From Pseudodesulfovibrio thermohalotolerans (GTDB taxonomy: Bacteria > Desulfobacterota > Desulfovibrionia > Desulfovibrionales > Desulfovibrionaceae): 64,000 bases of DNA. Made by a program: the position numbers and the translations under genes. Location of the stretch: contig NZ_CP120635.1 of NCBI RefSeq assembly GCF_021353295.2, positions 2,249,501 to 2,313,500 on the forward strand. The letters are read 5' to 3'. This document shows, one piece after another, positions 17,358 to 26,681 of the stretch (the first letter of the stretch is position 1; each line of letters begins with the position of its first letter). The notes beneath the pieces were generated by a model. That model ran no database searches. It was not told the origin of the DNA and was given only the letters and a program-made list of their open reading frames with translations.

Positions 17358-18452
17358 TCAATCCGTGAACAGGTGGGAGAAACGCATATCGGCGAGCATA
17401 TGGTCAACCAGCTTGCGGTGCCCGGAAGGCAAGGCGTAGCCGGAAAGCTCGGCCGGACGCACAAAGCCGCCCCGGACCGCCTCATTGAAGACCGGCTCGG
17501 TGGGGTCGCCCGCATAGCGGCAAAGAAAGCAGTCCATGGTCACCCGGTAACGGGTGTAGCTGTAGCGGACCACGGTGATCTTCTCGACAGGCTCCACGGC
17601 CAGCTCCACTTCTTCCAGATACTCGCGTCTGAGAGCCTGCTCGGAGGTCTCGCCGGGCTCGACGCACCCGCCGGGAAATTCCCAAAGGCCGGGCCAAACA
17701 TCGGTGAGCTTGCGCTTCTGAATAAGCACGCAGCCCTCGTGGACCAGAAAGCCGGTGGCCATGTCGATACGAATGGGTTGCCTGGACACGGGAAGCACCG
17801 GACGAAGCGGCACGGTGCCCGCCTCAAGCGCGCGGCAGTATTCGCGGACCGGACAGGTTTCGCAAAGGGGATTCTTGCGGCAGACCAATGCCCCGAACTC
17901 CATGATCGCCTGGTTGAAATCGCCGGGCCGGTCGGCGGGGATGATCCGCCGGACGGCGTCCTCAATCATGTTGCGCCCGGCCCTGTCGCGGACCGGGATA
18001 TCCATGTCCAGCAGACGGGCGAAGACCCGAAGAACGTTGGCGTCAACAGCGGGCTCACGTTGGTTGAAGGCGATGGACGCCACGGCTCCGGCCGTATAGT
18101 CCCCCACTCCCGGCAGGGAGCGGATGTCTTCGATGTCGGAAGGGAAGTCGCCGCCGAATCGCTCCTCGATAAGGTGCGCGGCGCGGCGCATGTTGCGGGC
18201 GCGGGAGTAATAGCCGAGCCCTTCCCACAGATTGAGGACGTCCTCCTCGTGGGCCTCGGCAAGGGAATGAATGTCGGGGAAACGCCCCATCCACCGGGTG
18301 TGGTATTCCACCACCCGATCCATCTGGGTCTGTTGGGCCATGATCTCGGAAACCCATACGGCGTAGGGCTCGGGATGTCGCCGCCAGGGCAGGTCCCGTC
18401 CATTGGCATCATACCAGCCAAGCAGCGCGCGAGTGAATCCGGTCTCATCCAT
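17358..18452 (-). CDS. mutY: A/G-specific adenine glycosylase
   Basis: 364 residues. The HhH glycosylase domain shows LPWRRHPEPYAVWVSEIMAQQTQ with the catalytic Glu, the hairpin LPGVGDYTAGAVASIAF and Asp in AVDANVLRV. A 4Fe-4S loop with CRKNPLCETCPVREYC follows. The C-terminal NUDIX-like domain, which recognises 8-oxoguanine, still has a near-complete NUDIX box (GGCVEPGETSEQALRREYLEE), unusual for MutY, where it is often degenerate. MutY removes adenine mispaired with 8-oxoG. It begins 12 nt after gpmA. Confidence 0.96.
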   Translation of the reverse strand: MDETGFTRALLGWYDANGRDLPWRRHPEPYAVWVSEIMAQQTQMDRVVEYHTRWMGRFPDIHSLAEAHEEDVLNLWEGLGYYSRARNMRRAAHLIEERFGGDFPSDIEDIRSLPGVGDYTAGAVASIAFNQREPAVDANVLRVFARLLDMDIPVRDRAGRNMIEDAVRRIIPADRPGDFNQAIMEFGALVCRKNPLCETCPVREYCRALEAGTVPLRPVLPVSRQPIRIDMATGFLVHEGCVLIQKRKLTDVWPGLWEFPGGCVEPGETSEQALRREYLEEVELAVEPVEKITVVRYSYTRYRVTMDCFLCRYAGDPTEPVFNEAVRGGFVRPAELSGYALPSGHRKLVDHMLADMRFSHLFTD

Positions 18453-18464
18453 GACCGGAGTTGT

Positions 18465-19211
18465 TTACCTTCCCTTGGCCTGGTTGGCAACCGCTTCGGC
18501 GGCCCTTGCCGCTTCCTCGGGATCGCCCAGATAGTAATGCCTGATGGGGGTCAGATCATCGTTCAGCTCATAAACCAGAGGCAGGCCGGTGGGAATGTTC
18601 AGGGTGGTGATCTCCTCGTCCGACATACCGTCCAGGAACTTGACCAGCCCGCGCAGGGAATTGCCGTGGGCCACGATAAGCACCCGCTTCCCGGCGCGCA
18701 CCTGTGGGGCGACGGTGTCAAACCAGTAAGGCATGGTCCGGTCAATGGTCAGGCTGAGACTTTCGCAACGCGGCAGGTCTTCCGGAGCGAGGGACGCGTA
18801 GCGCGGATCGTTGCCGGGGAACCGATCGTCGTCCTGGTCAAGTTCCGGCGGCGGGGTGTCGAAACTGCGACGCCAGACAAAAACCTGCTCGTCCCCGTAT
18901 TTTTTCGCGGTTTCGGCCTTGTTCAACCCCTGCAATGCGCCGTAGTGCCGCTCGTTGAGCCGCCAGGTCTTGAATACGGGCAGCCACATGAGATCCATCA
19001 CGTCCTGAACGCGCCACAGGGTGCGGACGGCCCGCTTGAGCAGGGAGGTATGGGCCACGTCGAAGGTGAACCCCTGTTCCAAAAGCAGCCCTGCGCCGTG
19101 CTCGGCCTCGCGCAAGCCCTGCTCGGTCAGGTCCACGTCGGTCCAGCCCGTGAACCTGTTTTCAAGGTTCCACAGACTCTGCCCATGCCGAATCAATACC
19201 AATTTACGCAT
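18465..19211 (-). CDS. gpmA: 2,3-Bisphosphoglycerate-dependent phosphoglycerate mutase
   Basis: 248 residues, the standard length. The phosphohistidine motif [12 protein letters not shown] is at the N-terminus and [12 protein letters not shown] holds the second catalytic His. It interconverts 3- and 2-phosphoglycerate in glycolysis and gluconeogenesis. It appears to be cotranscribed with mutY. Confidence 0.97.
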   Translation of the reverse strand: MRKLVLIRHGQSLWNLENRFTGWTDVDLTEQGLREAEHGAGLLLEQGFTFDVAHTSLLKRAVRTLWRVQDVMDLMWLPVFKTWRLNERHYGALQGLNKAETAKKYGDEQVFVWRRSFDTPPPELDQDDDRFPGNDPRYASLAPEDLPRCESLSLTIDRTMPYWFDTVAPQVRAGKRVLIVAHGNSLRGLVKFLDGMSDEEITTLNIPTGLPLVYELNDDLTPIRHYYLGDPEEAARAAEAVANQAKGR

Positions 19212-19292
19212 GACGCCTCCGCTTCGTGTTCGCTTTACGACACGACATCATAGCCCGAGAACGGGAGGCTTGGAAAGGACGGCCCGCCGAAG

Positions 19293-21953
19293 TCAGTAAC
19301 GTTTGGAAGTCGAACCGCGAATTTCCTTGTCGATCTGATCGAAAAGCTCGCGCTTGCGCTTGTCGAAGGTCAGCGCGCTCTTGATGGCCGCCGCCGCCAC
19401 GCACAAAATGCTCAGGATGATGACCAGCCCCTTGGATATTTCCCACCGCTGGCTCGGGTCCTTGATGGTATCAAGGATTATGTTCCCCTCAACGCCCTGG
19501 GTAAAATAGATGAGCGAAGGCAAGGCGACGAGCAGGATACCAAGGCCGATGAGTTCAAGCCAGATGAAACTGCGGCCGAGCATGAGGATGAACAGGGTGG
19601 CGTCGCGGATGATGCGCAAAGTGACGAGGCGGCCCTGAAGGCTGTCGATATGCTCTTCGATCTCGTCGGAGAACCGCAAGGATTTGCGAAAATTGTCCGC
19701 CTCCTGGAGGCGCTGGGTGCGAATCCAGTTGATCTTGTCCACACAGTGGTTGAATTCCTTGTTGAATTCTCTGAGGAGCTTGGGAAACGGGAACCAGGCG
19801 GCCTCCCGCTGAATACCCCGCACCCGTTCCGTCAGGTGGCCGATGTTCGCGTTGATCCGCTTGACCTCCCGCCTGACCTCGTCATCAAGGCCCGCCCGGA
19901 ATTTATCCGTTCCCTGAAGCAGTTGGTGATAGGCCACATAATTATTGGTTTGCCCGAAGCCGCGCAGCCGGTCCAGCTCCTCGTTGGCCGCTTCGAAATA
20001 GGGGTGGGTTTCGTCGAACCGCCTGGAAATGTCGTCGGTCAAATCCTCCACCTGCTTGCGGGTCGTTTCCACCGATTTCTCGGCTTCGTTCCACTTCTCC
20101 CACATGGCGCTCAATAACTGCACCCTACCGCGATCGAGTTCGGGATCAACGAGGATGCGATTAAAGTAATTCGGATCGCGGTCCACGAGATCGAAAAGCG
20201 TGTCCATTGCCTGGCCGGTAAAGCCCATCTTGACCATGCACACGGCCTGCCGATAAACCGGCTGAAGCCAACTCGGGGCCAGAGTGTTGACCCGTTTGTA
20301 GGTGTTGATGGCGTTCTTGTAGTCCCCTTCGACCTCCATGAGCCTCGCTTGAAGGAAAGCCATGCACCCCTGCTGCAATGGGGTGTAGCTCATGCGCTCG
20401 GCCTCCTGCCAATGGAACATGGCCTGGGTCGTATCGCCCCTCTCCAGATACCAATAGCCCCAAAGAGATTGAGGCTGATAGCTTCTCGGGTACTTGATCT
20501 GAGCGTCCTTGAGAAACCGCTCGGAATTGTCCATGTCGCCCTTTTCCAGGCAGTCCAGAGCCTCCCAGATATAGTCCCCCTCCTGAGGAGCCAACTGCTT
20601 GAAGGCTCCGTCCCACTCCTTGCTCCGGCAACGCCAGACGAGCTTCAGGGTTCTGAGCTGGACCGGAACATTAATCTCGAAAACCGCCCTTGCCAACAAA
20701 CTCTCCAGGTCGTCCCTGGATTCCATGACTTTGAGGATACCGGAGACGAAATCCTCCTTGCTCAGATCGGTGTCGAGGCTGGCGAACCCGTCGGAGAAAT
20801 CGTTGAAGTCGGCCTTGGCGAGCAACCGCCAGACCTGGGGCTGAGGAGTGACAATCTTCCTGCTGGGGCACTGGGAGGCCTCGTGATTTTTGAGCCCGCA
20901 ATAAAAGCATTCGCCGCCCCCGTCGGAAGCCACCAACGCGTTGGGAAGGGGCACCTGCATGGTCCCGTATCCTCTGCTTCCTTCGGCGTCCCGCAGGGAC
21001 AGGGTGCACCAGGAGTCCAGGGAAACCGGCCCGGCTCCGTAGCGCGCTTCGTTCATGCGGAACCAGGGAGAAAGCAAAAAGCCGTCCATGAAGCGCACGT
21101 GGGGATAGTCCGGGGTGAGCCGATTCCAATCCAACCCGACCTTGCGGGGCAGATCGGCGGTGAAATGCAGGTCGCCCTGGGGCACCGCGGCCATGACCAC
21201 GGGCCAATATTTCTTGTCCGAGGCTTCCTTGTTGCAGCGGATGAGATTCACTATCTCCGTGCAAAAGCTCTTGAGCAGCCGGAAATTGTCGAGAGGCAGG
21301 AAGAGCGCCCCTTCCTTCACGTCGGAAATGTATTTGAGTCCGAGCCGTTGCAAAAGCTCGATGATGTCGGTGGAAAAATCGCGCCAGCCAACAATGCTCT
21401 CCTTGTCCGACATGCGCCCGAGCGGCTTGATGATGAAATACCAGCGAAGCATGGACTCGTAGTCGAGCCCCTGGTCGGCGACAAGCCGCAGCCACTTGAC
21501 GTTGGCCAGCCCGTCCATGCTCCCGGCGGGTTCGGTGGACAACCCGGCCACGGATTGAATGCGCTCCTTGAGGCCGGGATGGACGACCACTTCGAAATCA
21601 TTCGGAGGTGCCACCCGCTGGCGGTCCAGTTCCACGGACAGGGATACGGAAAATTCGAGGTTGTAGCCAGCCAGAAAAGTCAGGGGCACCAACTGGCAGA
21701 AAACCGGCATGGGATTGACCCTGGCCCAAACCTGCAACCTGGCAATGGCCCGGAACACCTCCACGGTGTTGCAATACCAAAGGGCCTGCTCACCTTCCCT
21801 GGCCACGCACAGGGCGCCGAACTCCTGGAGGGTATTGTCCACCACGCCGTGCAGGTCGCCCTTCCAGACAACCCATATGCCGAAGCCGGAGGCCACCAGC
21901 CGGGACTGGCTGATGACGGGCAGGGTCTCCAGAAGCTTGCTTATATTCTGCAC
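19293..21953 (-). CDS. Large membrane protein with CCHC zinc knuckle and TPR-like repeats, unknown
   Basis: 886 residues from a GTG at 21951-21953 that has GAGAGGTGG just upstream; the ATG at 22004 has no ribosome binding site. The first ~340 residues are an unrecognised soluble part with several Trp. At residues 349-362 the pattern C-x2-C-x4-H-x4-C (CFYCGLKNHEASQC) is a zinc knuckle, mostly known from retroviral and eukaryotic RNA-binding proteins. Residues about 470-620 look like TPR units (ALDCLEKGDMDNSERFLKDA, YWYLERGDTTQAMFHWQEAE). A helical part and two or three C-terminal membrane spans follow, ending in a basic tail. I do not recognise the full architecture. It follows a glycosyltransferase gene. 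Confidence 0.75.
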   Translation of the reverse strand: MQNISKLLETLPVISQSRLVASGFGIWVVWKGDLHGVVDNTLQEFGALCVAREGEQALWYCNTVEVFRAIARLQVWARVNPMPVFCQLVPLTFLAGYNLEFSVSLSVELDRQRVAPPNDFEVVVHPGLKERIQSVAGLSTEPAGSMDGLANVKWLRLVADQGLDYESMLRWYFIIKPLGRMSDKESIVGWRDFSTDIIELLQRLGLKYISDVKEGALFLPLDNFRLLKSFCTEIVNLIRCNKEASDKKYWPVVMAAVPQGDLHFTADLPRKVGLDWNRLTPDYPHVRFMDGFLLSPWFRMNEARYGAGPVSLDSWCTLSLRDAEGSRGYGTMQVPLPNALVASDGGGECFYCGLKNHEASQCPSRKIVTPQPQVWRLLAKADFNDFSDGFASLDTDLSKEDFVSGILKVMESRDDLESLLARAVFEINVPVQLRTLKLVWRCRSKEWDGAFKQLAPQEGDYIWEALDCLEKGDMDNSERFLKDAQIKYPRSYQPQSLWGYWYLERGDTTQAMFHWQEAERMSYTPLQQGCMAFLQARLMEVEGDYKNAINTYKRVNTLAPSWLQPVYRQAVCMVKMGFTGQAMDTLFDLVDRDPNYFNRILVDPELDRGRVQLLSAMWEKWNEAEKSVETTRKQVEDLTDDISRRFDETHPYFEAANEELDRLRGFGQTNNYVAYHQLLQGTDKFRAGLDDEVRREVKRINANIGHLTERVRGIQREAAWFPFPKLLREFNKEFNHCVDKINWIRTQRLQEADNFRKSLRFSDEIEEHIDSLQGRLVTLRIIRDATLFILMLGRSFIWLELIGLGILLVALPSLIYFTQGVEGNIILDTIKDPSQRWEISKGLVIILSILCVAAAAIKSALTFDKRKRELFDQIDKEIRGSTSKRY

Positions 21954-22032
21954 GGGGCCACCTCTCGCCGCTGACGGGCATCCTTCTCCACGGGGACGAA
22001 GCATGTTGCGCGGCCGGACCGCGCGACATGCG

Positions 22033-22893
22033 CTAACTCAACGTATTCAGGGGAATATCTTTCCCGTCGCGCACCATGCAAAACAGGTTCCAAACACGTT
22101 GCGCTTCTTCACTTTTTCCTCTTTTTTCACAACCTTGCATATAAATTTCAACCTTTCGCCGAAGAGAATCCAGGGCGAGCCCCCGAAAGGTGTCGTCAAG
22201 TTTTCGGCTTTGCAGGATTTTCATCAACGCGCGGATGCGGTGCAGGTCCGCGCACGGCACGCAGACGGAGAGCTGGTCCGGCCTGCCGCCATGCTTGACA
22301 GTCAACGGCTCGCGGACCAGTCCCACCGGAAAATGCAGACAGGCCCGCAGCCACATGTCGTAATCCTCGCAGGAAGGCATGGCCGTATCGAAAGGTCCCA
22401 TGACCTCCCACGCCTTGCGGGTGAACATGGTGCACGACGGACTAATCAGGCACATCTCCAGCGAAGCCTCGAAGAACCACCCCTCGGGCTTGGCGTAGCG
22501 GGCGGGCTGATTGACCCGCCTGCCGCCGCGATACCAGATTTCCTCGGTCTGGCAGATCTCGTAGCCGTTCCCCGCCATGTACGCGAGCTGGGTTTCGAGC
22601 TTGTGCGGCATCCATTCGTCATCGGAATCGAGCAGAGCCACGACCTCGCCGAGGCACGAGGCTATGCCTGTGTTGCGCGCCCCGGAAACCCCCTGGTTCT
22701 CCTGACGGCTGTAGTGAATGCGCGGATCGTCGAACCGGGAAAGGACCGCTTCGGTGTCGTCGGTGGAGCCGTCGTCAACGATCCGGCACTCCCAGTTGCC
22801 GTAGGTTTGCGACAGGACCGATTCGAGCGCCCTGCCTATGTATTCCGCCCGATTGTAAGTGGGCAGGATTATGGAGACCAGACTGTTTTTCAT
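22033..22893 (-). CDS. Family 2 glycosyltransferase
   Basis: 286 residues, GT-A fold: VSIILPTYNRAEYIGRAL, IVDDGSTDDTEAV and the metal-binding LLDSDDEW. Soluble or peripheral, with no membrane span. It likely adds a sugar to a surface polysaccharide, lipopolysaccharide or protein; acceptor unknown. Divergent from a GT4 enzyme gene, and followed by the zinc-knuckle protein gene after about 80 nt. Confidence 0.9.
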   Translation of the reverse strand: MKNSLVSIILPTYNRAEYIGRALESVLSQTYGNWECRIVDDGSTDDTEAVLSRFDDPRIHYSRQENQGVSGARNTGIASCLGEVVALLDSDDEWMPHKLETQLAYMAGNGYEICQTEEIWYRGGRRVNQPARYAKPEGWFFEASLEMCLISPSCTMFTRKAWEVMGPFDTAMPSCEDYDMWLRACLHFPVGLVREPLTVKHGGRPDQLSVCVPCADLHRIRALMKILQSRKLDDTFRGLALDSLRRKVEIYMQGCEKRGKSEEAQRVWNLFCMVRDGKDIPLNTLS

Positions 22894-22965
22894 GTATCAG
22901 AGCCCTTGCTTTCGCCGTCGTGAACTGTCATGTTGTGTATCCAACAGTCCACCCAGGCGCAATCA

Positions 22966-24075
22966 ATGAGAATATTTCAAGTCATCAATGTCCGCTGGTT
23001 CAACGCGACGGCGTGGTACGCCATCACCTTAAGCAAACTCCTGGCCGATGCCGGTCACGAGGTCCTGGTCTTGACGCAGGCCGGAACGCAATCCGAGGCC
23101 ATGGCCCGTGAAGCCGGGCTCGAAACCGTTTCCGTCGACCTGAACACCACCAATCCCCTGCGCTTCGCCGCCGCCGCAAGGCATATCATACAACTCCTGC
23201 GGACGCACCGCCCGGAAATCGTCAATTGCCACCGGGGTGAAGGCTTCTTCCTGTGGGGACTGCTCAAACTCTTCGGCTTCCACTATCAATTGGTGCGCAC
23301 CCGGGGCGACCAGCGTCCGCCCCGCTCCGACGCGATCAATCGCTGGCTCCACTCGGGCGTCTCCGACGCCGTGGTGGTCACCAATCGGCGCATGGCCGAA
23401 TATTTTCTGCACAAGATGCGTACCCCCGGCCCCGGATTATGGCTCATCCACGGCGGCGTGGACACCGCAAAATTCCACTTCGACCAGGCTGGTCGGGATC
23501 GGGTCCGTGAAGAGTTCGGCTTCGGCCCGGACGACCTCGTCGTGGGCCTGCTCGGACGGTTCGACCGGGTCAAGGGACACAAGGAAACCATCGAGGCCGT
23601 GGCCGCCCTGCGCCGACAGGGCATGGACAACATCCGTCTTCTGCTCATCGGCTTCGACACGGCCATGACCACCGACCAGATCGAAGCGCACATCCGGGCT
23701 GCCGGGGTTGAGGACATCACCCGCATCAGCGGCAGGCGGGACGACGTGGCCGCCTGCGTCAGCGCGCTGGACATCGGCGTGGTCGCCTCGCTGTGGTCCG
23801 AGGCCATCGCCCGCTCCGCGCTGGAAATCATGGCCGCCGAACGGCCGCTGGTCTCCACCGACGTGGGCGTCATGCCCGATCTGGTGGACGCCTCCGTGCT
23901 GGTAAAACCCGAGGACGTGGATGGACTGGCCGAAGCCATAAAAGGCGTGGCGACCGATCCGGATCTGCGCGAACAGGTCCTGGCCGCCCAGAAACGGACC
24001 ATGTCCCAGCTCACCTTGGACGAGTTCCTCAAGCGGACGCTGAACCTCTACCAGAGTCTTCTGGAAGACGCCTGA
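22966..24075 (+). CDS. Family 4 glycosyltransferase (GT-B)
   Basis: 369 residues. The N-terminal half binds acceptor (MRIFQVINVRWFNATAW); the C-terminal half holds the nucleotide-sugar site with VGLLGRFDRVKGH and the E-x7-E type motif in SEAIARSALEIMAAERPLV. This is the arrangement of retaining heptosyl-, glucosyl- or N-acetylglucosaminyl transferases of LPS synthesis. The start ATG is chosen at MRIFQV; the open frame begins 12 codons earlier. Substrate unknown. Confidence 0.88.
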   Translation: MRIFQVINVRWFNATAWYAITLSKLLADAGHEVLVLTQAGTQSEAMAREAGLETVSVDLNTTNPLRFAAAARHIIQLLRTHRPEIVNCHRGEGFFLWGLLKLFGFHYQLVRTRGDQRPPRSDAINRWLHSGVSDAVVVTNRRMAEYFLHKMRTPGPGLWLIHGGVDTAKFHFDQAGRDRVREEFGFGPDDLVVGLLGRFDRVKGHKETIEAVAALRRQGMDNIRLLLIGFDTAMTTDQIEAHIRAAGVEDITRISGRRDDVAACVSALDIGVVASLWSEAIARSALEIMAAERPLVSTDVGVMPDLVDASVLVKPEDVDGLAEAIKGVATDPDLREQVLAAQKRTMSQLTLDEFLKRTLNLYQSLLEDA

Positions 24076-24081
24076 TCCGAA

Positions 24082-24993
24082 TCAGCCCCCGAACAGCTCG
24101 CGGGTCTTGGCGATCCTGTCGGCCACGGCCAGAACGGTCAGGGCGTAGCTTTCGGAGTGGTTGTAGCGATAGATGACCTTGAGCTTCTGCTCCGGCGTCA
24201 TGGAATCCTTCCAGCCATGCGCGGCCACGAAGTTGGCCATGCTGTAGAGGGCGTCCCGCATCTCGAAAAGATCGATACGCCCATCTCCGGACCCGTCCCG
24301 GCCGTAATGTTCCGCATTGGTCGGCATGAACTGGCACAGGCCAATGGCGCCGTACACCGAGCTGCGGATGGTCAACGGGTCCTGTCCGATGCCCTGGGCA
24401 TAGCGAATGAGCGCCTTGAGTTCCTCATAGGCCCAATCTCCCTTCTCCCGGGTCCGCCTTCTGAGCCAGTCCATGGTCTCGTCGGACAAGTCTGTCCGTT
24501 CGATGCGATCGCGGATGAGCTCAAAATCTCCAGCCAGGGCCATGGAGGCCAGTATGGTGAAACCGTTGTGGTCGCCGACGCTCATGCCCAGCCGGGTCTC
24601 CAGCAACATAAGCGCGGTCAGGATTTCACCCGGCACCCCGAACTCCTCATGAATCAGGGTCAAATCGGCGCGGTGTTCACGGTAAAAGGCATAGGCTCCG
24701 GCGATAAGCAACGGATTCAGATAGCGATCCATGACCTGCGGTTCGGCCCGAGGGCCTGGCTCTCTGGAGGAAAGCCGGGTGTTGAGCAGGACGTTCATCT
24801 TGCGGGCCATGATCTCGGGCTTGAACTCCAGGTCCGGACTGGAGAACAGATAAGCGACCTTGCGCCGCTCAAACCCGTCCTCCGCGAGACGGCCCACCAG
24901 CGGGTCCCACAGGCCACCCGACGCTGCGGCCGCCAGTCCAAGGACACAAACAAAAACGGCGGCCAACGAAATTCCGATGGCCGCGCGTTTCAT
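24082..24993 (-). CDS. Lytic murein transglycosylase, MltB/SLT-like
   Basis: 303 residues with a hydrophobic N-terminal signal/anchor (residues 5-25). The catalytic domain has EEFGVPGEILTALMLLETRLG, with the predicted catalytic Glu in LETRLG, SVYGAIGLCQFMPTNAEHYGRDG and YRYNHSESYALTVLAVADRI, as in MltB-type (GH103) enzymes that cleave peptidoglycan to 1,6-anhydro products. The start (24993) is preceded by AAAAGG. It lies 19 nt downstream of the twin-CXXC gene and ends six nt from the convergent GT4 gene. Confidence 0.87.
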   Translation of the reverse strand: MKRAAIGISLAAVFVCVLGLAAAASGGLWDPLVGRLAEDGFERRKVAYLFSSPDLEFKPEIMARKMNVLLNTRLSSREPGPRAEPQVMDRYLNPLLIAGAYAFYREHRADLTLIHEEFGVPGEILTALMLLETRLGMSVGDHNGFTILASMALAGDFELIRDRIERTDLSDETMDWLRRRTREKGDWAYEELKALIRYAQGIGQDPLTIRSSVYGAIGLCQFMPTNAEHYGRDGSGDGRIDLFEMRDALYSMANFVAAHGWKDSMTPEQKLKVIYRYNHSESYALTVLAVADRIAKTRELFGG

Positions 24994-25012
24994 GCGCCTT
25001 TTGGGCTGCGAG

Positions 25013-25219
25013 TCAAATTCGATCCATGGGCACAAACCCCATCTCCTCCTCGAAATCCTCGTCCATCTGCGACGAAAACTTCCTGAGATCATAGACCGCG
25101 CCGCAGGATGGACACTTCAGCGTAACCTCGCGGCATCCCCTATATGCGGTCAGGTCGAGACCGCACTTCTCGCATTCCATGCCCTTGGCATGCCAAGTGC
25201 GTTTGCGCCCGAACGTCAT
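25013..25219 (-). CDS. Small twin-CXXC zinc-ribbon-like protein
   Basis: 68 residues with two CXXC motifs, MECEKCGLDL and LKCPSCGAVYDL, separated by TAYRGCREV, which adds a fifth Cys. This spacing matches a small family of dual-CXXC (sometimes selenocysteine-containing) proteins seen in sulfate reducers; assignment to it is from memory, not a search. No in-frame TGA is visible at the CXXC positions here. The ATG at 25219 lies 4 nt after the tolC stop, with AAGGAGGT about 11 nt before it inside the tolC 3' end, so translation is coupled. Likely zinc-binding or redox role; function unknown. Confidence 0.72.
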   Translation of the reverse strand: MTFGRKRTWHAKGMECEKCGLDLTAYRGCREVTLKCPSCGAVYDLRKFSSQMDEDFEEEMGFVPMDRI

Positions 25220-25223
25220 GGGG

Positions 25224-26582
25224 CTACTTGACCTCCTTGAGGCCAAGGTTCTTCTCGCCCATGGCCACGTAAAGCTTGGAAACGGCGGTGCCGTAATCGG
25301 CCAGGGCCTGGGAAAGCTGAGCTTCGGCCAGACTGAGGCGCTCTTGGGCGTTGAGCACATCGGTGTTGGTGCCCACCTGGGCCTGATAGCGGGCCACGGC
25401 CATGCGGTAGGCCTCCTCGGCGGCCACCACGGATTTCTTGGCCACGGAAATGCGGTCGGCCGCTTCCTGCAGGTTCAGGATGGAGCTCTTGACCTCGAAC
25501 CCGGCGTTGAGCCTGGTGTTCTCCAGGTCGGCCTGCATCTGCTTGACCATCTCGTCGTAACGCTTGGAATCGTAGTAGTCGGCGCCCCACTGGAAAATTT
25601 CCATGGTGGCGTCCACCCCGGCGGTCCAGTACTCGCTGGAAGCCTCGGAACGGTAGCCGCTGCCGCTGACGGACGGATCGTCGCCGCGGGTGACGTAATC
25701 CCAACGGCCGGTGACCGAAGGATAGAAACTGCTCTCGGACATGGTCACGTCCTTCTGAGCCATTTCCACGCTCTTCTGGCCGATAATCAGGTCAGGGCGA
25801 TGCGCGTAGGCCCGGGTCAGGCAGTCCCGAAGGGTCAGATCAAACGGAATGTACCGCAGTTCGCCCACATACTGGATCGGGGCTTCCAGGGGAATGTTCA
25901 GCAAGGTGTTGAGCTGGGCTTCCTGGGTGGAGACGCTGTTGCGCGACGTGAGAAGCAACTGCTTGGCGGTGGCCAGATCGACCTCGGCGTCCAAGACCTC
26001 GGCCTTGGGCCGCAGTCCGACCTCGTAGAAAGCGTTGGTCACCTTGAGCTGGGATTCCAAACGGGCCACAGAATCCTCGGCGCTCTTGACGTCCATGCGC
26101 GCCTTGAGCAGAGACAGGAAGTTGGCCTGGACGGATTCGATCAGGGTCAATTCAACATTGGTCAGAGAAGCCTCGGTGGACTCTCGATTCAACTTGGCCT
26201 TCTGCCAGTTGGCCAGGAGGTTGAAGCCCTGGAAAATCGGCTGGGAAAGATTCAGGGAGGCGACCCAATCATCTTCCTGACCGCTGTAGGAATTGCCGCG
26301 ATTGTAATGGGTATACCCGAAAGCCGCGCCGAAAGCGGGTCCGAACTGCCCCAACGCCGACCTCTGGCCGAATTCCGCACCCTTCAACTGAGCTCGAATG
26401 GCCTGCATGTTCGGATTGGACGTCAAGGCGCGTTGCACGCACCGTCCAAGATCGTAGGGACCGGAGATGTCGTCCGTCTCCGAGACGCTCATTGCCGGAT
26501 CGGCATCCTGAGCGAAAACAATACCGGCCGAAGCCAGGAGGGTCGAAAAAATCAGGGCCAAAAACAACCGGGTACAGTTCAT
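25224..26582 (-). CDS. TolC-family outer membrane efflux protein
   Basis: 452 residues with a signal peptide (MNCTRLFLALIFSTLLASA...FAQ) and two outer-membrane efflux repeats made of long helical hairpins (YDLGRCVQRALTSNPNMQ at the start of the first, LRDCLTRAYAHRPDLI in the second). This is the OMF component of tripartite efflux or type I secretion. No inner-membrane pump or adaptor is adjacent, so its partners must be elsewhere. Confidence 0.93.
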   Translation of the reverse strand: MNCTRLFLALIFSTLLASAGIVFAQDADPAMSVSETDDISGPYDLGRCVQRALTSNPNMQAIRAQLKGAEFGQRSALGQFGPAFGAAFGYTHYNRGNSYSGQEDDWVASLNLSQPIFQGFNLLANWQKAKLNRESTEASLTNVELTLIESVQANFLSLLKARMDVKSAEDSVARLESQLKVTNAFYEVGLRPKAEVLDAEVDLATAKQLLLTSRNSVSTQEAQLNTLLNIPLEAPIQYVGELRYIPFDLTLRDCLTRAYAHRPDLIIGQKSVEMAQKDVTMSESSFYPSVTGRWDYVTRGDDPSVSGSGYRSEASSEYWTAGVDATMEIFQWGADYYDSKRYDEMVKQMQADLENTRLNAGFEVKSSILNLQEAADRISVAKKSVVAAEEAYRMAVARYQAQVGTNTDVLNAQERLSLAEAQLSQALADYGTAVSKLYVAMGEKNLGLKEVK

Positions 26583-26681
26583 ATTCGAATTCCTGCCTGA
26601 AATTGCACGTTAAGTTGAACCATCAACAATCATCAATCCAACTGTTTATCAACTCTCTTTCCAGGCCGCAAGCCCAAAAGA

